Part shown: positions 45,663-56,803 of the stretch, piece by piece
Numbering within the stretch: position 1 is the first letter of the stretch
Layout: each line of letters begins with the position of its first letter
NCBI GenBank assembly: GCA_038363925.1
Contig: JAQQWL010000006.1
Location: 3,886,501 to 3,950,500, forward strand
Direction of reading: 5' to 3'
Length of the DNA stretch: 64,000 bases
Source of the DNA: Apiospora phragmitis
Lineage: Eukaryota > Ascomycota > Sordariomycetes > Amphisphaeriales > Apiosporaceae
Program-made: the position numbers and the translations under genes
Notes under the pieces: generated by a model
Told to the model about the DNA's origin: nothing
Databases searched by the model: none
What the model saw: only the letters and a program-made list of their open reading frames with translations

Positions 45663-46595
45663 CTAGAGCTTCTTCTTGGCCATGACTAGAACTGCAGCAA
45701 CGCCGGCCTTGAGCGACTCCTTTCCCTTCTCCACCCCGGAATCGTGGAGGATTTTCTCGATATCTCGCCTCAACATCTTGACCATGCTCTTTTTCCGTCC
45801 CCGCCAAGTCCGGATGAGCCTCTCGCCATCTCTGGACGGGGCTGACCGTAGCCATGACCTTCTCCAACGTGTTCATGTCTGCAGGCGGCTGGATGATGTA
45901 GCCACTCTCCCAGGCCTTGGGGTCCCACTCCTTGCGGAAGAAGGTCGCCTGGTCGAACGCGGGGAGGGGCGGGTCCATGTCCCACGGGTACTTGAAGTTC
46001 CTGTACAGGTTCGAGGCCGCAAAATTGCCCGGTTGGTAGTAGGGCTGGAGGTAGTACTCCTCGTAGTGGTGCAGGACGGCGGTGACGGCCTCGTGGTTGG
46101 GCACGGACGGGTGCGCGTAGTTGGAGTTGGAGCCCCAGAAGGCGACGGTGCCGCCGGGCTTCAGCACCGCGGCGGCGCGCGGCCAGAACCTCTCCAGATC
46201 GAACCAGTGGGCCGCCGTCGAGGCGACGATGAGGTCCACGCTGGCGTCGGGGATGGCGGGCGACAGCTGCGACCCGATCTCCTCGCCGAGGACATCTCGA
46301 AGCGGATGAGCTCGCCGCTGGCGGTGGTGCCGCCCAGCGACCGCGCCGCGCCGATCATGCCCTCGGACGGGTCGAGACCGAATGCATGCTGGAACTTCGG
46401 GGCAAGTTCGCGGACGGAGTTGCCGGGCCCGCAGCCGAGGTCCACGATGGTATCGAATTGGCCGCCGGTGGAGCTGTGGTGGTCAATGACGAGCTTGTAG
46501 AGGTTCTCATGATAAGTCGGACGGAAGTTTGCGTAGTGATTCCCTTCCTCCGTGGTGTATTTGCGGAAGATGGCCTCTCGCGGCTCGGTTGCCAT
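45663..46595 (-). pseudogene. SAM-dependent methyltransferase (trans-aconitate-methyltransferase-like), two frame breaks
   Basis: The first 100 codons show a class I methyltransferase: FRKYTTEEGNHYANFRPTY, then motif I VDLGCGPGNSVREL and motif II FGLDPSEGMIGAA. The rest, in the next frame, has VDLIVASTAAHWFDL, the motif III-type VLKPGGTVAFWG and YYQPGNFAASNLYRNF, which fits the Tmt1/Crg1 group that methylates trans-aconitate and related carboxylates. One base is missing near 46283-46288 (TCGGCGAGG), and one extra A lies in the run 45790-45794, after which the original-type C-terminus (MVKMLRRDIEKILHDSG to the stop at 45663-45665) resumes. Corrected length would be about 310 residues, the family size. 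Both breaks are at short homopolymers, so sequence error is at least as likely as real loss, though closeness to the RIP block makes decay plausible. Confidence 0.82.
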
Positions 46596-46780
46596 GTTGG
46601 TACAGAAGTTGGAGTAGTGTTGTTTGTGGGTGACAGGTCAGAGTATTCCCGATGTCAGTAATCATTCAATAAGATAAGTGCTATTTATATAAGGCGTTCG
46701 AATTGAAGGGGGTTCTATAAGATTCGACCCCCTCTCGCTGCCACCCCCTCTCGCTGACACCCCTTTAAAGCGAGTAATTA
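46596..46780. other. Boundary between genic and AT-rich DNA
   Basis: Within this short interval the sequence shifts from ordinary composition to almost pure A/T. Just before the change are a 14-bp direct repeat ACCCCCTCTCGCTG at 46727-46740 and 46743-46756, and an inverted pair AGGGGGT (46707-46713) and ACCCCCT (46727-46733). These could be the edge of a transposable element. Confidence 0.55.
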
Positions 46781-47583
46781 CGAGGTAAACTTTATTTTAT
46801 AGAATTAAAAAAAATAAATAAAATTATAAAAGTTTATAATTTATATATAGTATTGTTTATATTTTAAAAAATATAAGAAAATTATAATTTTAATTACTTT
46901 TAAACTATTTATTTAAAATTTAAAAGTATTTATTATTATTATTATTATAACGGTAAAATAAGTTTAAAAAAATAAAAATAAAAATATTAAAATTTAAACT
47001 TTTATTTATTATTAAAGAATAAATATAAAGCTTTTTAAAAAAAAATTCTATTATAACCTAGTTTAATTATACGGTTAAACACACTTTTAACACGGTTTTA
47101 TAATACTTTAAAGCGCGTATATAATTTAATATAAGAAATTATATCGCGAGATAATATTTACGAGTTTATTTATAATAATAAGCTTTATTATATTATATTA
47201 TTATTAATATAATAATTAACATTATAATAATAAATTACGCTTAAAAATAATTTAATATAAAATAAATAGTATAAAATAAATAAATAAAGTTAAATAATTA
47301 ATAAAGAGATTATATAATAATAAAATAAAGCGTAGCTTAACGAAATAATATTAAAGTGATTACTTTCTTAAAAATATAAAAATAAGAAAAGAACTATACC
47401 GGTAAGCTATATAATATCTTTATTAATTAAGTACGGATATTTATCGAGATATATAAACGACTAAATATATTAAAGAATTAATATTACGCGATCTTTTTAA
47501 ATATTTTTTCCGGCCGTGCGGACAAATTCTTTCTTAACTATATCGGACCCGAAAAAAAATAAAACGAGATATATTACTTTTTC
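46781..47583. repeat. AT-rich, RIP-degraded sequence of unknown origin
   Basis: Very AT-rich with many TTAA/TATA steps and no coding potential. A TATAACCTA...AATTATACGG patch at about 47050 matches the start of the LTR family described to the right, so at least part derives from a related LTR. Confidence 0.5.
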
Positions 47584-48127
47584 GAATCTGTTATAACCTG
47601 GCCCAGCTGTGCGGCCAGGATCTATATCTCTTAAAGCGGACCGACGATAACTCGAGACGCTTACGAACCCGTAAAAGTCCGGTCAGCGCTTACGCCCCTA
47701 TTAACGATAACGAACCCTACTGTACCGCCATAGAACCTTGATAACTAATACTATAATGACAGCACGTTAAAGTCAGCTTACTAGGGATAGACGAGAGTGG
47801 ATAAAAAAAGATAGCTAGTATAGGTTAAATAGTCGAAATAGGATAACTATTATAAGTTACGTAAAAATAAAATAATTAAGGGTTAGCAGCTCTCGGGATT
47901 TTAACGAGATTTAAAAAAGCCGGCTCGATAAGATCTCGCGAGATCCTCGAGATCCTTAAGAATTAAGGGATATTTATAAAAGAAGGATTAAATATATAAC
48001 GATAAATACTTTTTATTTTAATAATTAAGTTAAATATTAATATTAATTTATTAATAAAGTAAATAGCTTTAATAATTTTATTATATAAGTACTTTTATTT
48101 AACCTTTTATTATTACGTTACGACTCG
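47584..48127 (+). repeat. LTR-like fragment, variant of the Gypsy LTR
   Basis: It begins TGTTATAACCTGGCC, resembling the LTR start TGTTACGACCTGACC, and ends in an AT-rich stretch like the distal half of that LTR. The middle is less degraded (GC-richer) and differs from the two main copies. It is probably a solo or truncated LTR of a related element, oriented like the plus-strand copy. Confidence 0.5.
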
Positions 48128-48765
48128 GTATAACGAACGTTATTTAGGTTTTAAAAGAAACCTAGTAAGACGTACTAGGGTTTATATTAATAATACGAGA
48201 GAGTATCTAAACGTGCAATAGAAGTCGCTTCTATTAATATAATAGGTAATAGCTTATAAAAACGAAGGTAATTAAGGTGTATAGGTTTAAAAGTATTCGT
48301 AATAGTTTTATTAAAGCTATTTACTTTATTAATAAATTAAGATTAATATTTAAATTAATTATTAAAATAAAAAGTATTTATATAAAATATATAAGGAACG
48401 TCCGTCGTTATATATCTAATTTCCTCCCTTATTAATCGGTTAGATTACTTAGCTCACCCTCGTATTTTAATAATCCGGGTGATCCCCTTATTGGTTAAAT
48501 TATCGACTCACTTCGTTGTTCCTAGTGATCCCCGTGATCCATCACGTGACGTTATCCTTGCTGCTTCCTTGGGCCGTGTCTAGCCTGCTGCGGTTTAGGA
48601 TACTGTCGTCGTGGTCGCCGTGCGCTTTTATAGTATTAATACGCTCATGTTGGTATAGCTGGCGGCGCGGTCGGTGGCCGTGACATCGTACCCTGGGCGG
48701 GGTATCGTAAATCCGGCCCGGTGGTTTTGTGGGTCTTAACCGCATGATTAGGTCAGGTCGTAACA
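48128..48765 (-). repeat. LTR of Gypsy copy 1 (3' LTR)
   Basis: A 638-bp repeat bounded, on the minus strand, by TGTTACGACC and CGTTCGTTATA, i.e. the TG...CA ends after RIP. The half near 48540-48765 is the best preserved LTR stretch in the window. It matches the other LTRs through landmarks such as GTCACGTGA-type and CCGGCCCGGTGG patches. Confidence 0.8.
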
Positions 48766-51700
48766 CTACCTTCCCTCTCCTAGCTACTTTATCCCCGAAG
48801 CGCTGGGTTTTTTAAGTATCCTTACCCGCCCATCGTGTTAGTCCCTAGTAAGCTCCTTCCTTCCTTCCGTTATGCCTTTTATTGTGATATTTGCTCATTA
48901 TGTCAAGTCGAGTTGAAAAATCTGTTCCTCGTGCGAAGTCCAAGAAGACCGAACAGCGTCATAACTTAGTTACCCTCCTCGACGAGTTTGGTTTCGAGGT
49001 CATGCCGTGCTCTCTTTGTTTAGAGAAGGGGTGGTGGACTGGAACGCGATGAACTTTGACCTCGTTCTGCCTCAAACGCCCGCAGTTCCTCCGCGGCGTT
49101 CGCCAAGTGCCTCCTAAGCTCCTAGGTGTTATCTTCTGGCGGGTAGCCCTTCTACTGGACGAGGTATTGGAAACCTTGTCCTCTTTTTCTCTTGTCGATA
49201 ATTTTGTCGACTTCGTACTCGTGCTGATCCGTTTCGACTTTTAGATGTGTATCGATTAGGGTTTCTTCGGCCGCTGGCTCGAGTAATGAAGTATGGAATA
49301 TGGGGTGTATCCGTATTGTTTTAGGTAGCGATAATCGGTAGTTAGTTTTTAAAATGGCTTTTACGATTTTAAATAGTCCGATCTTTTTAAAGTCTAATTT
49401 ATCGCTTGGTCGCTTAGTTTTAATATTTCGTTATAAGAGGTAGACTTTTTCTCCTTTTTTAAAGGTTAGTCCTTTTAATTTTATTTAGTCGGCGTATCCC
49501 TTTATTTATTATTAAAGGAAGGTAAGATCTTATTATAGCGTAATTTAGAGTTCTTTTAATTTCTCGATTTAAATAGTCGCGATTAATATTAGCTCTCCTT
49601 TTATTAATTTTTTAATAATTTCTAAATTATATCCGTAGTTCGCTCGGAATAGTAATATACGCGTAACTTCGTTATTTACATTATTATAAGCGAATTAGGT
49701 TATTAATAATAATTATACCTAATTATTTTGTTTATAATTAATATAATAGCGTAAATATTATTTTAAGGTTTAATTTATCCGCTCGGTTTATTTATTCGTT
49801 TAGGGGTAATAAGCCGTGAATAGTTTATATTTAATTCTAAATTATGTTATAAGTAACTTTTAAAATTTAGCGGTAAACAGTTTATTTCTATCGGAGATAA
49901 TTATTTCGGGCAATCCGTATTAATTAACAATTATTCGGAGGAACGTATACACTAGGTTATTAATATCGCTCGATTCCTTATACGGTAAGAAGTAGGTATA
50001 CTTTATAAATTTATCCGTAATTATTAAAATATTATCGTAATCGATCTTAATTAAAGGTTTTTTTAATAAGGGTAGCTTAATAACGAAATTAAGTATAATA
50101 ATTTTTTATACTTTATTTAATAATAAAATCGGCTATAATTCTCCATATAATCGATATCTAGCGGCCTTAGTTTTATTATAAAGGTCGTACTTATTAATTA
50201 CTTTAGCCACAATCGGCTTAAGGTTTTTATAATCGAATTATTTAATAATCCTTCTTTAAGTTTTAAATATTCCTTAATATCCGTATATAAGGTGCTCGTA
50301 AAATTCTCGGATAAAATTTTCGCGGTACTATTTAAAGATATAAATCTTGTTTTAATAAAAAGTAAAACCGTCGCGGTTTTCGAAATAATCCCTAAAATAA
50401 TTTATAAGGTCGAAGTTTTAACTAAATTATTAAAACTTAATAACTTATTCGTCGTTATATTAAACATAGTTCGTAACGTTTAATTATTTTAAAAGTACGA
50501 GGTTACCGTTTTAATTATAAATAAAGATTATTCGCGTTTCGGACGGGACTTCTTCCTAGTGGTTCAGTCGTCGGCTTAATATGTCGACGCGACCGTTCTC
50601 GTTACCCCTTCGATAGATAATAATAAAGTTAAATTTTAATAAGAATTCGAACTATCGTATTTATTATTTATTTAATTGTTTAATAGTAATAAACGTTATA
50701 AAGTTTTTATAATCGGTATAAACCTTAATTAATTTTATTATTTCGTTAAAATAATATTTTTATTTTTTATAAGCTTTAATAATAATTATTAACTCTTTAT
50801 TATAAATTTAATAATTTAATTTTAATCCATTAAACTTTTTCGAAAAAAATACGACGGGGTACGACTTTCCGTTATCGTTTTATTAATTTAATTACCCTTT
50901 GATCGTATAATTTAATACGTCGGTTTTAATTTTAAAAGGTTTAAACGGGTTTATTATATAAAGTATTAATTCGTTAAGGATTCGTTCCTTAATATTATAA
51001 AAAGCCTCGTTTTCTTTTTTTATTTATTAAAATAATTCGTCTTTTTTTATTAAGTTCGTTAGGAGTATCGCTATTCTATTAAATCCGGGAACAAAAATCC
51101 GGTAATAATTAATTAATTTTAAAAAGGATTTAACTTTTATAGCGCTTATAGGCGTAAGCTACTCTTTAATTACTAAAATTTTTGAAGGTTCTATTCGGAT
51201 TTCGCTTAAAAATATTACGTATTTTATAAAAATAACGGATTATTAATAAAATTCGCTTTTTTTTAAATTAATTAATAAGTTAACGTTTTATAGCTTTTAA
51301 AGTATTAATTTTATATACTTTCGGTATTATTTATTATTCTCGGAATAAATAAAGATATTATTAAAATATCTTATAATAAACTTATCGAGATATTTTTATA
51401 AAATATAATTAATTATAATTTAAAAATTAGTTAATATATTAATTAAATTAAACGGTATAGTTTAATATTTAAAATAACCGTACTTAATCCGGAACACGGT
51501 TTTCTACTCCTCTCTTTTTTTAATTCGGATTAAGTTATATACGTTAATGAGGTCGAGTATTATAAAAATTTTAATATATAATAGTTTATTTTATAAATCG
51601 CCGATTAAAAATAAGAGGTATCGGTTCTTAATAATAATTTCGTTAAGCTTTTAATAATCGATATATATACGCTATTTAAGTTTCCCGTCCTTACTCTTTT

Positions 51701-54700
51701 TTAAAACGAAAAGGATAAGGAAGCCTACTAGTAATATAAATAGTCGAATAACTCTTTTCTCGAAATTTTTTATAATATACTCCTTTAAAGCTTGTTCATA
51801 CTCCTAGTTAAGTTTATATATAAATATAAATAAGGGTTCCTTTTTATTTTTAAAAGGTATTTTATAATTTTACCGTATATAAAGCGGTAAACTTATTTTT
51901 AATTTCTTATTAAAAAATATTTCGAATTACCGATACTTTTTTAATATAATCGTTATAACGTTCGGCTTAAGTTTTTTAATAATAATATATACTTTAAAAA
52001 CTTTAAATTTATTAAAAAATTATTTTTTAAACCGCTATTTATTAATTAAACCTTTTTTTAATAAATTTAATTAAAATTAACTTATTTTTTAATTAATTTT
52101 AAAATTATGTACCCGTAATTAAAGTATTTTTAAAATTATATTATATTTTATAACGTTCGTAATATTATACGTAATTTATTTATAACGTTTTTTAATATTA
52201 ATTAAAAAGTTTACGACTTCTTTTCGTATTTTTTTATTATTATAAGTTATAAATCCTTTATTAATAGTTTTAAATCAGTATAGGGCGTTTTTTTATTATT
52301 ATTCAAATTTAAAATAATTAACGATTTATAATAAAATATAGTTTTTTTATATTCCGCTATTAAGTAACGCTTTAATATAAACTCTTTTTACGCTTAGTAT
52401 TAATATAATATACTTATAAATAACTTAATTATTTATTATTTAATATAAAGACCTATTTTAATCCGCTTATTATTATTTTTTTATAATAAGCGGCGTTTAT
52501 TTTTTAAACGCTACGTTTATAAGTTATTAATAATATTTTACGATCGATCCTCGTATTATCGTCATTATTCTTTCTATTCTTTATAAGGCGCTTTTTAATA
52601 TACTAATAAAGGTGTTTTTATATTTTTCCTTATACGAAGTATTATCCTTAATATTTAAAGTTCAGGTTTTTTTAATAATTCGAAGATTTATTAAATTCGC
52701 GGTAATTTATAAACGTTTTATAAATTTTTTAATATAATAAAAAGGTTCTTTTATTAGGTATATATTTACGCGTTTTAAAAATATTAAGCGTTTTTTTTTA
52801 AACGTTTATAAGCTCGCGATTTTTTTTAAGTATACTTAAAATATTAATTTTCGAAATATTCCTTTTAATTTCGTTCTTTTAAATAATATTATCGTAATTA
52901 TCGTAAATTTTTCTATATTAATAAATACGCGCGTCGTCCGTTTAAAATTAACGTTCAGATTTTTTTAATAATATAATCCGGGTATGGTTACATAATAAAT
53001 TACTTACCGATTTTTTAAGGAAATTATTCGTATTCAAACTTCTTCGCAAAGTGTTCTATATAAACGTTATACATATATGAAATTTATAAGAACGTAAAGT
53101 ATTTTTCGTATATAAAAAAGATTTATAAATAGTTTTTTATTATATAGTTATTATAAATTTTTTAATTAAATCCGGCCATAATAAGTATTTAATATAAATA
53201 TTTCGAGTCGGGGTAAAAAATATTAAAAATAGCTAATTACTCGTTAGTTTTAAAGTTTTTAAATTTAACGATCTCGTTTATTAGTTCGTTTATTAATATA
53301 CTTATTAAATATTCATAATTTATTAATTATTTATTAAATTATTATTTTTATTATAAAAAAGGGGTTATTCCTTTCGTATTATCGCGACGCTTTAATTATA
53401 ATCCTCTTTATTTTTCGAAAATTTAAAGAATTATTCGGTACTTTTTTTATTTATTAAATAAAAAATATACTTATTATTATAATAAACCGTTTAAAATAAA
53501 CTATTATATTTAATAATAATATTATTATTTTTAATAATTATTATAAAAGTGTTTTTTATTTTAATAATATTAACGTATCGTTTTTTTAAAACTCGTTAAA
53601 AGTTTTTTTTTTAATATTTAATATTTTCAAATATAATATTTTAATTTTTAATAATTATAATAAATACCGCGTAGTTTTTTATTTTATTTATTATATTTAA
53701 TAATATTAAAATTTATAAGTTTATTATAATAATTATATACCGTAATACTTTTAAACAGTATATAATTATATTAATATAATCGTTTCGTATTAATTTAAAT
53801 TTAATTAGTTTATTATTAAAGTTCGCTTTACTTTTCGCTGCGTTATTTATATATATAAGTATTAATTTTAATAATAAATTTTATATACGAAAAGAAATTA
53901 TTAAGGGCGTTAAGCCGGCTTAGTTCGTTTTTAATATTATTTTTTAATTCTCGATAATATATTATAATTTTCGTAGCTTCGGTATAATTTAATCGAGTTA
54001 TAATACGCCGGAACTCGGCTATATAGGAGGCGGCTAATCCTTTTTATTTAAAGGTTTTAAGCTCCCTTTCCGCCTATCGCTTTTCGTCGGGGTTTTGAAA
54101 AAATGATTTAAAAGTTTATTCGAAGCCGTCGTAACTTTTAAAAATATATTATACCTTTATACGGTATAGCTTAATTTATTAATCGTTTTTTATAAGTTTA
54201 TTTAAATAAGGTTTAAACTAAACGAATATTTTATTTTTAAAAAACGAGGCGGTATAAATAACTTATTAAGTAGCGTTTTAAAACGTTTTTTTTATAAAAT
54301 TATTAATAGGTTTTAATTTAAATAAAGAAGTTTTAAAGGTTTCCGTTTATTTTATTAAAAAAGGTTAACGTATTAATCTTTATACTTTTTTTTAATATAA
54401 TAAAGGTTTAAATAATATTAATAATTATATAAAAAAAACGTACTTTTTTATATAATTTATTAATATTATAAAGTATTTATTTTAAAATATTTTTAATTAA
54501 GAGCTCGTTACGCTTTTTTCGAATTTAATATAATAATATCAATAATTAACGCTTTTTTATTCGAATTTTTTCATTCGTTTAATTGATATTTATTATATAA
54601 ACTCGTTATTATTATTATTATTATCGATATTTATAATAAGGTCCCGTTAAAAGGTATTAAGAGTAGCGGTAAAAGTCTTTCCTTATCAGACGGTATTATT

Positions 54701-54781
54701 AAAGCTAAGTATAAATATAGTTTTTATAATATTATTACTTAAAAGTTTAAATAATAACTCGTAAAAATAAAAGTAATTAAA

Positions 54782-55331
54782 ATATAACGAATATTATTTA
54801 AGTTTTAAAAAAAACTTAAAAAAATATTTAAATATATAATAAAAGTTATTTTTATTAATATAATAAGTAATAATTTTATTAAAACTATTTATTTTATTAA
54901 TAAATTAAGATTAATATTTAAATTAATTATTAAAATAAAAAATATTTATATAAAATATATAAAAAACGTTCGTTATTATATATTTAATTTTTTTTTATTA
55001 ATTAATTAAATTATTTAGCTTACTTTTATATTTTAATAATCTAAATAATCCCTTTATTAATTAAATTACCGACTCACTTCGTTATTTTTAATGATCCCTA
55101 TGATCTATTACGTGACATTATTCTTACTACTTCCTTAAGCCGTGTCTAGCCTGCTATAATTTAAGATATTATCGTCGTGATCGCCGTACGCTTTTATAAT
55201 ATTAGTGCGCTTATATTAGTATAATTAGCGACGCGGTCGGTAGCCGTGACATCATATTTTAAGCGGGGTATTATAAATCCGGCCCGGTGGTTTTATAGGT
55301 CTTAACCGCATGATTAGGTCAGGTCGTAATA
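54782..55331 (-). repeat. LTR of Gypsy copy 1 (5' LTR)
   Basis: About 550 bp, more AT-converted than its partner and lacking roughly 35 bp or more of the region corresponding to 48160-48200. Shared landmarks include GTGTCTAGCCTGCT, ATCCGGCCCGGTGG and AACCGCATGATTAGGTCAGG. Confidence 0.75.
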
Positions 55332-56164
55332 CTCGGCTATTATATATTATATCGATAAAAGCGTTACTTTTATTATACGTTTAAATATTCTCTTATATTA
55401 TTAATATAAACTTTAATACGTTTTATTAGGTTTTTTTTAAAACTCGAATAGCGTTCGTTATATTTTAATTACTTTTATTTTTACGAGTTATTACTTAAAC
55501 CTTCGAATAATAACCCTTATAAAACTATATTTATACTTAAACCTAATAATATTATCCGATAAGGAAAGACTTTTATCGCTACTTTTAATACCTCCTAACG
55601 AAACCTCGTTATAAATATCGATAGCAACGATAATAATAATAATTTTAAGCCGTAAGCGCTAATTAAGCGAATTAAAAGATTTAAATAAAAAACGCTAATT
55701 ATTAATATTATTACGCTAAACTTAAAAAAGCGTAACGAGCTCTTCGCTAAGGGCACCTCGGGATAAATATTTTATAATATCGATAAACTACGCGAAAAAA
55801 TACGTCTCCTTTATATAATTATTAATATTATTTAAAACTTTATTATATTTAAAAAAAATATAAAGATTAATATATTAATATTATTTAATAAAATGAGCGG
55901 GAATTTTTAAAGCTTCCTCGTTTGAATTAAAACTTGTTAACGGTTTTATAAAAAAACGTTTTAAAACGCTACTTAACGAGTTATTTACGCCGTGTAACGA
56001 ACGCTATCTAGGTTTTAAAAGAAACCTAGTAGGACGTACTAAGGTTTATGTTTAATAATACGAGAAAGTATTTAAACGTGCGATAAAAGTCCGCTTTTAT
56101 TAATATAATATGTAATAGCCGTAAAAATAAAGGTAATTAAAGTGCCTAGACTTAAAGATATTTA
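55332..56164. repeat. Mosaic of further fragments of the same Gypsy family
   Basis: The first 120 bp match the distal LTR end in plus orientation, followed to about 55990 by the leader and gag start also found at 56804-57350 of copy 2. From about 55999 to 56164 the sequence is LTR in the opposite orientation, cut off by the LTR of copy 2. At least one further insertion and truncation is needed to explain it. Confidence 0.65.
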
Positions 56165-56803
56165 TATTACAACCTAACCTAATTATACGGCTAAAACCTA
56201 TAAATTACCGGGCCGGATTTATAATACCCCGCCTAAGCTATAATATTACGGTTACCGACCGCGCTACTAATTATATTAATATAAACGCACTTATATTATA
56301 AAAGCGCACGGCGATTATAATAACGGTATCTCGAATAATAACAGGCGGGATATAACTTAAAAAAGTAATAAAAATAATGTCACGTAAGGGATCACGGGGA
56401 TCATTAAAAACGACGAAGTGAGCCAGTAATTTAATTAACGAGGGGATTACCCGGATTATTAAAATATAAAAATAAATTAAATAATTTAATAAATTAATAA
56501 AAAAAGAAATTAAATATATAATAATAAATATTTTTTATATATTTTATATAAATATTTTTTATTTTAATAATTAATTTAAATACTAATCTTAATTTATTAA
56601 TAAAATAAATAATTTTAATAAAACTATTATAAATATTTTTAAAATTTATACACTTTAATTATTTCTTATTTTTATAAGTTATTACTTATTATATTAATAA
56701 AAGCGATTTTTATTACACGTTTAAATACTTTTTTATATTATTAATATAAACTTTAATACGTTTTATTAAGTTTTTTTTAAAACTTAAATAACGTTCGTTA
56801 TGT
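56165..56803 (+). repeat. LTR of Gypsy copy 2 (5' LTR)
   Basis: About 639 bp, from TATTACAACC to CGTTCGTTATG. It matches the 3' LTR nearly throughout, differing mostly by transitions. Confidence 0.8.

Larger units (their letters stand above)
48128..55331 (-). mobile_element. Gypsy-type LTR retrotransposon with chromodomain, copy 1, RIP-degraded
   Basis: Terminal direct repeats at 48128-48765 and about 54782-55331 enclose a minus-strand internal region. A purine-rich tract (GGAGAGGGAAGG on the minus strand, about 48766-48780) next to the left LTR fits the polypurine primer, so that LTR is the 3' one. The remnant of a chromodomain lies at about 49035-49250 (YLVQ-stop-KGYPPEDNT, then NAAEELRAF), integrase traces at about 49850-50010, and reverse transcriptase at about 51340-51720, where the YxDD-type box reads YFNN. 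Trp and Gln codons have become stops throughout, as expected from RIP. The 48.54-49.3 kb part keeps more GC than the rest. The element cannot encode any working protein. Confidence 0.85.

Noticed and set aside
49056..49244. 62-codon plus-strand frame in the AT-rich block
   Set aside because: It is antisense to the chromodomain remnant of copy 1 and only open because this stretch is less degraded.
50292..50483. 63-codon plus-strand frame in the AT-rich block
   Set aside because: Antisense to the pol region of copy 1; chance opening in RIP-degraded sequence.
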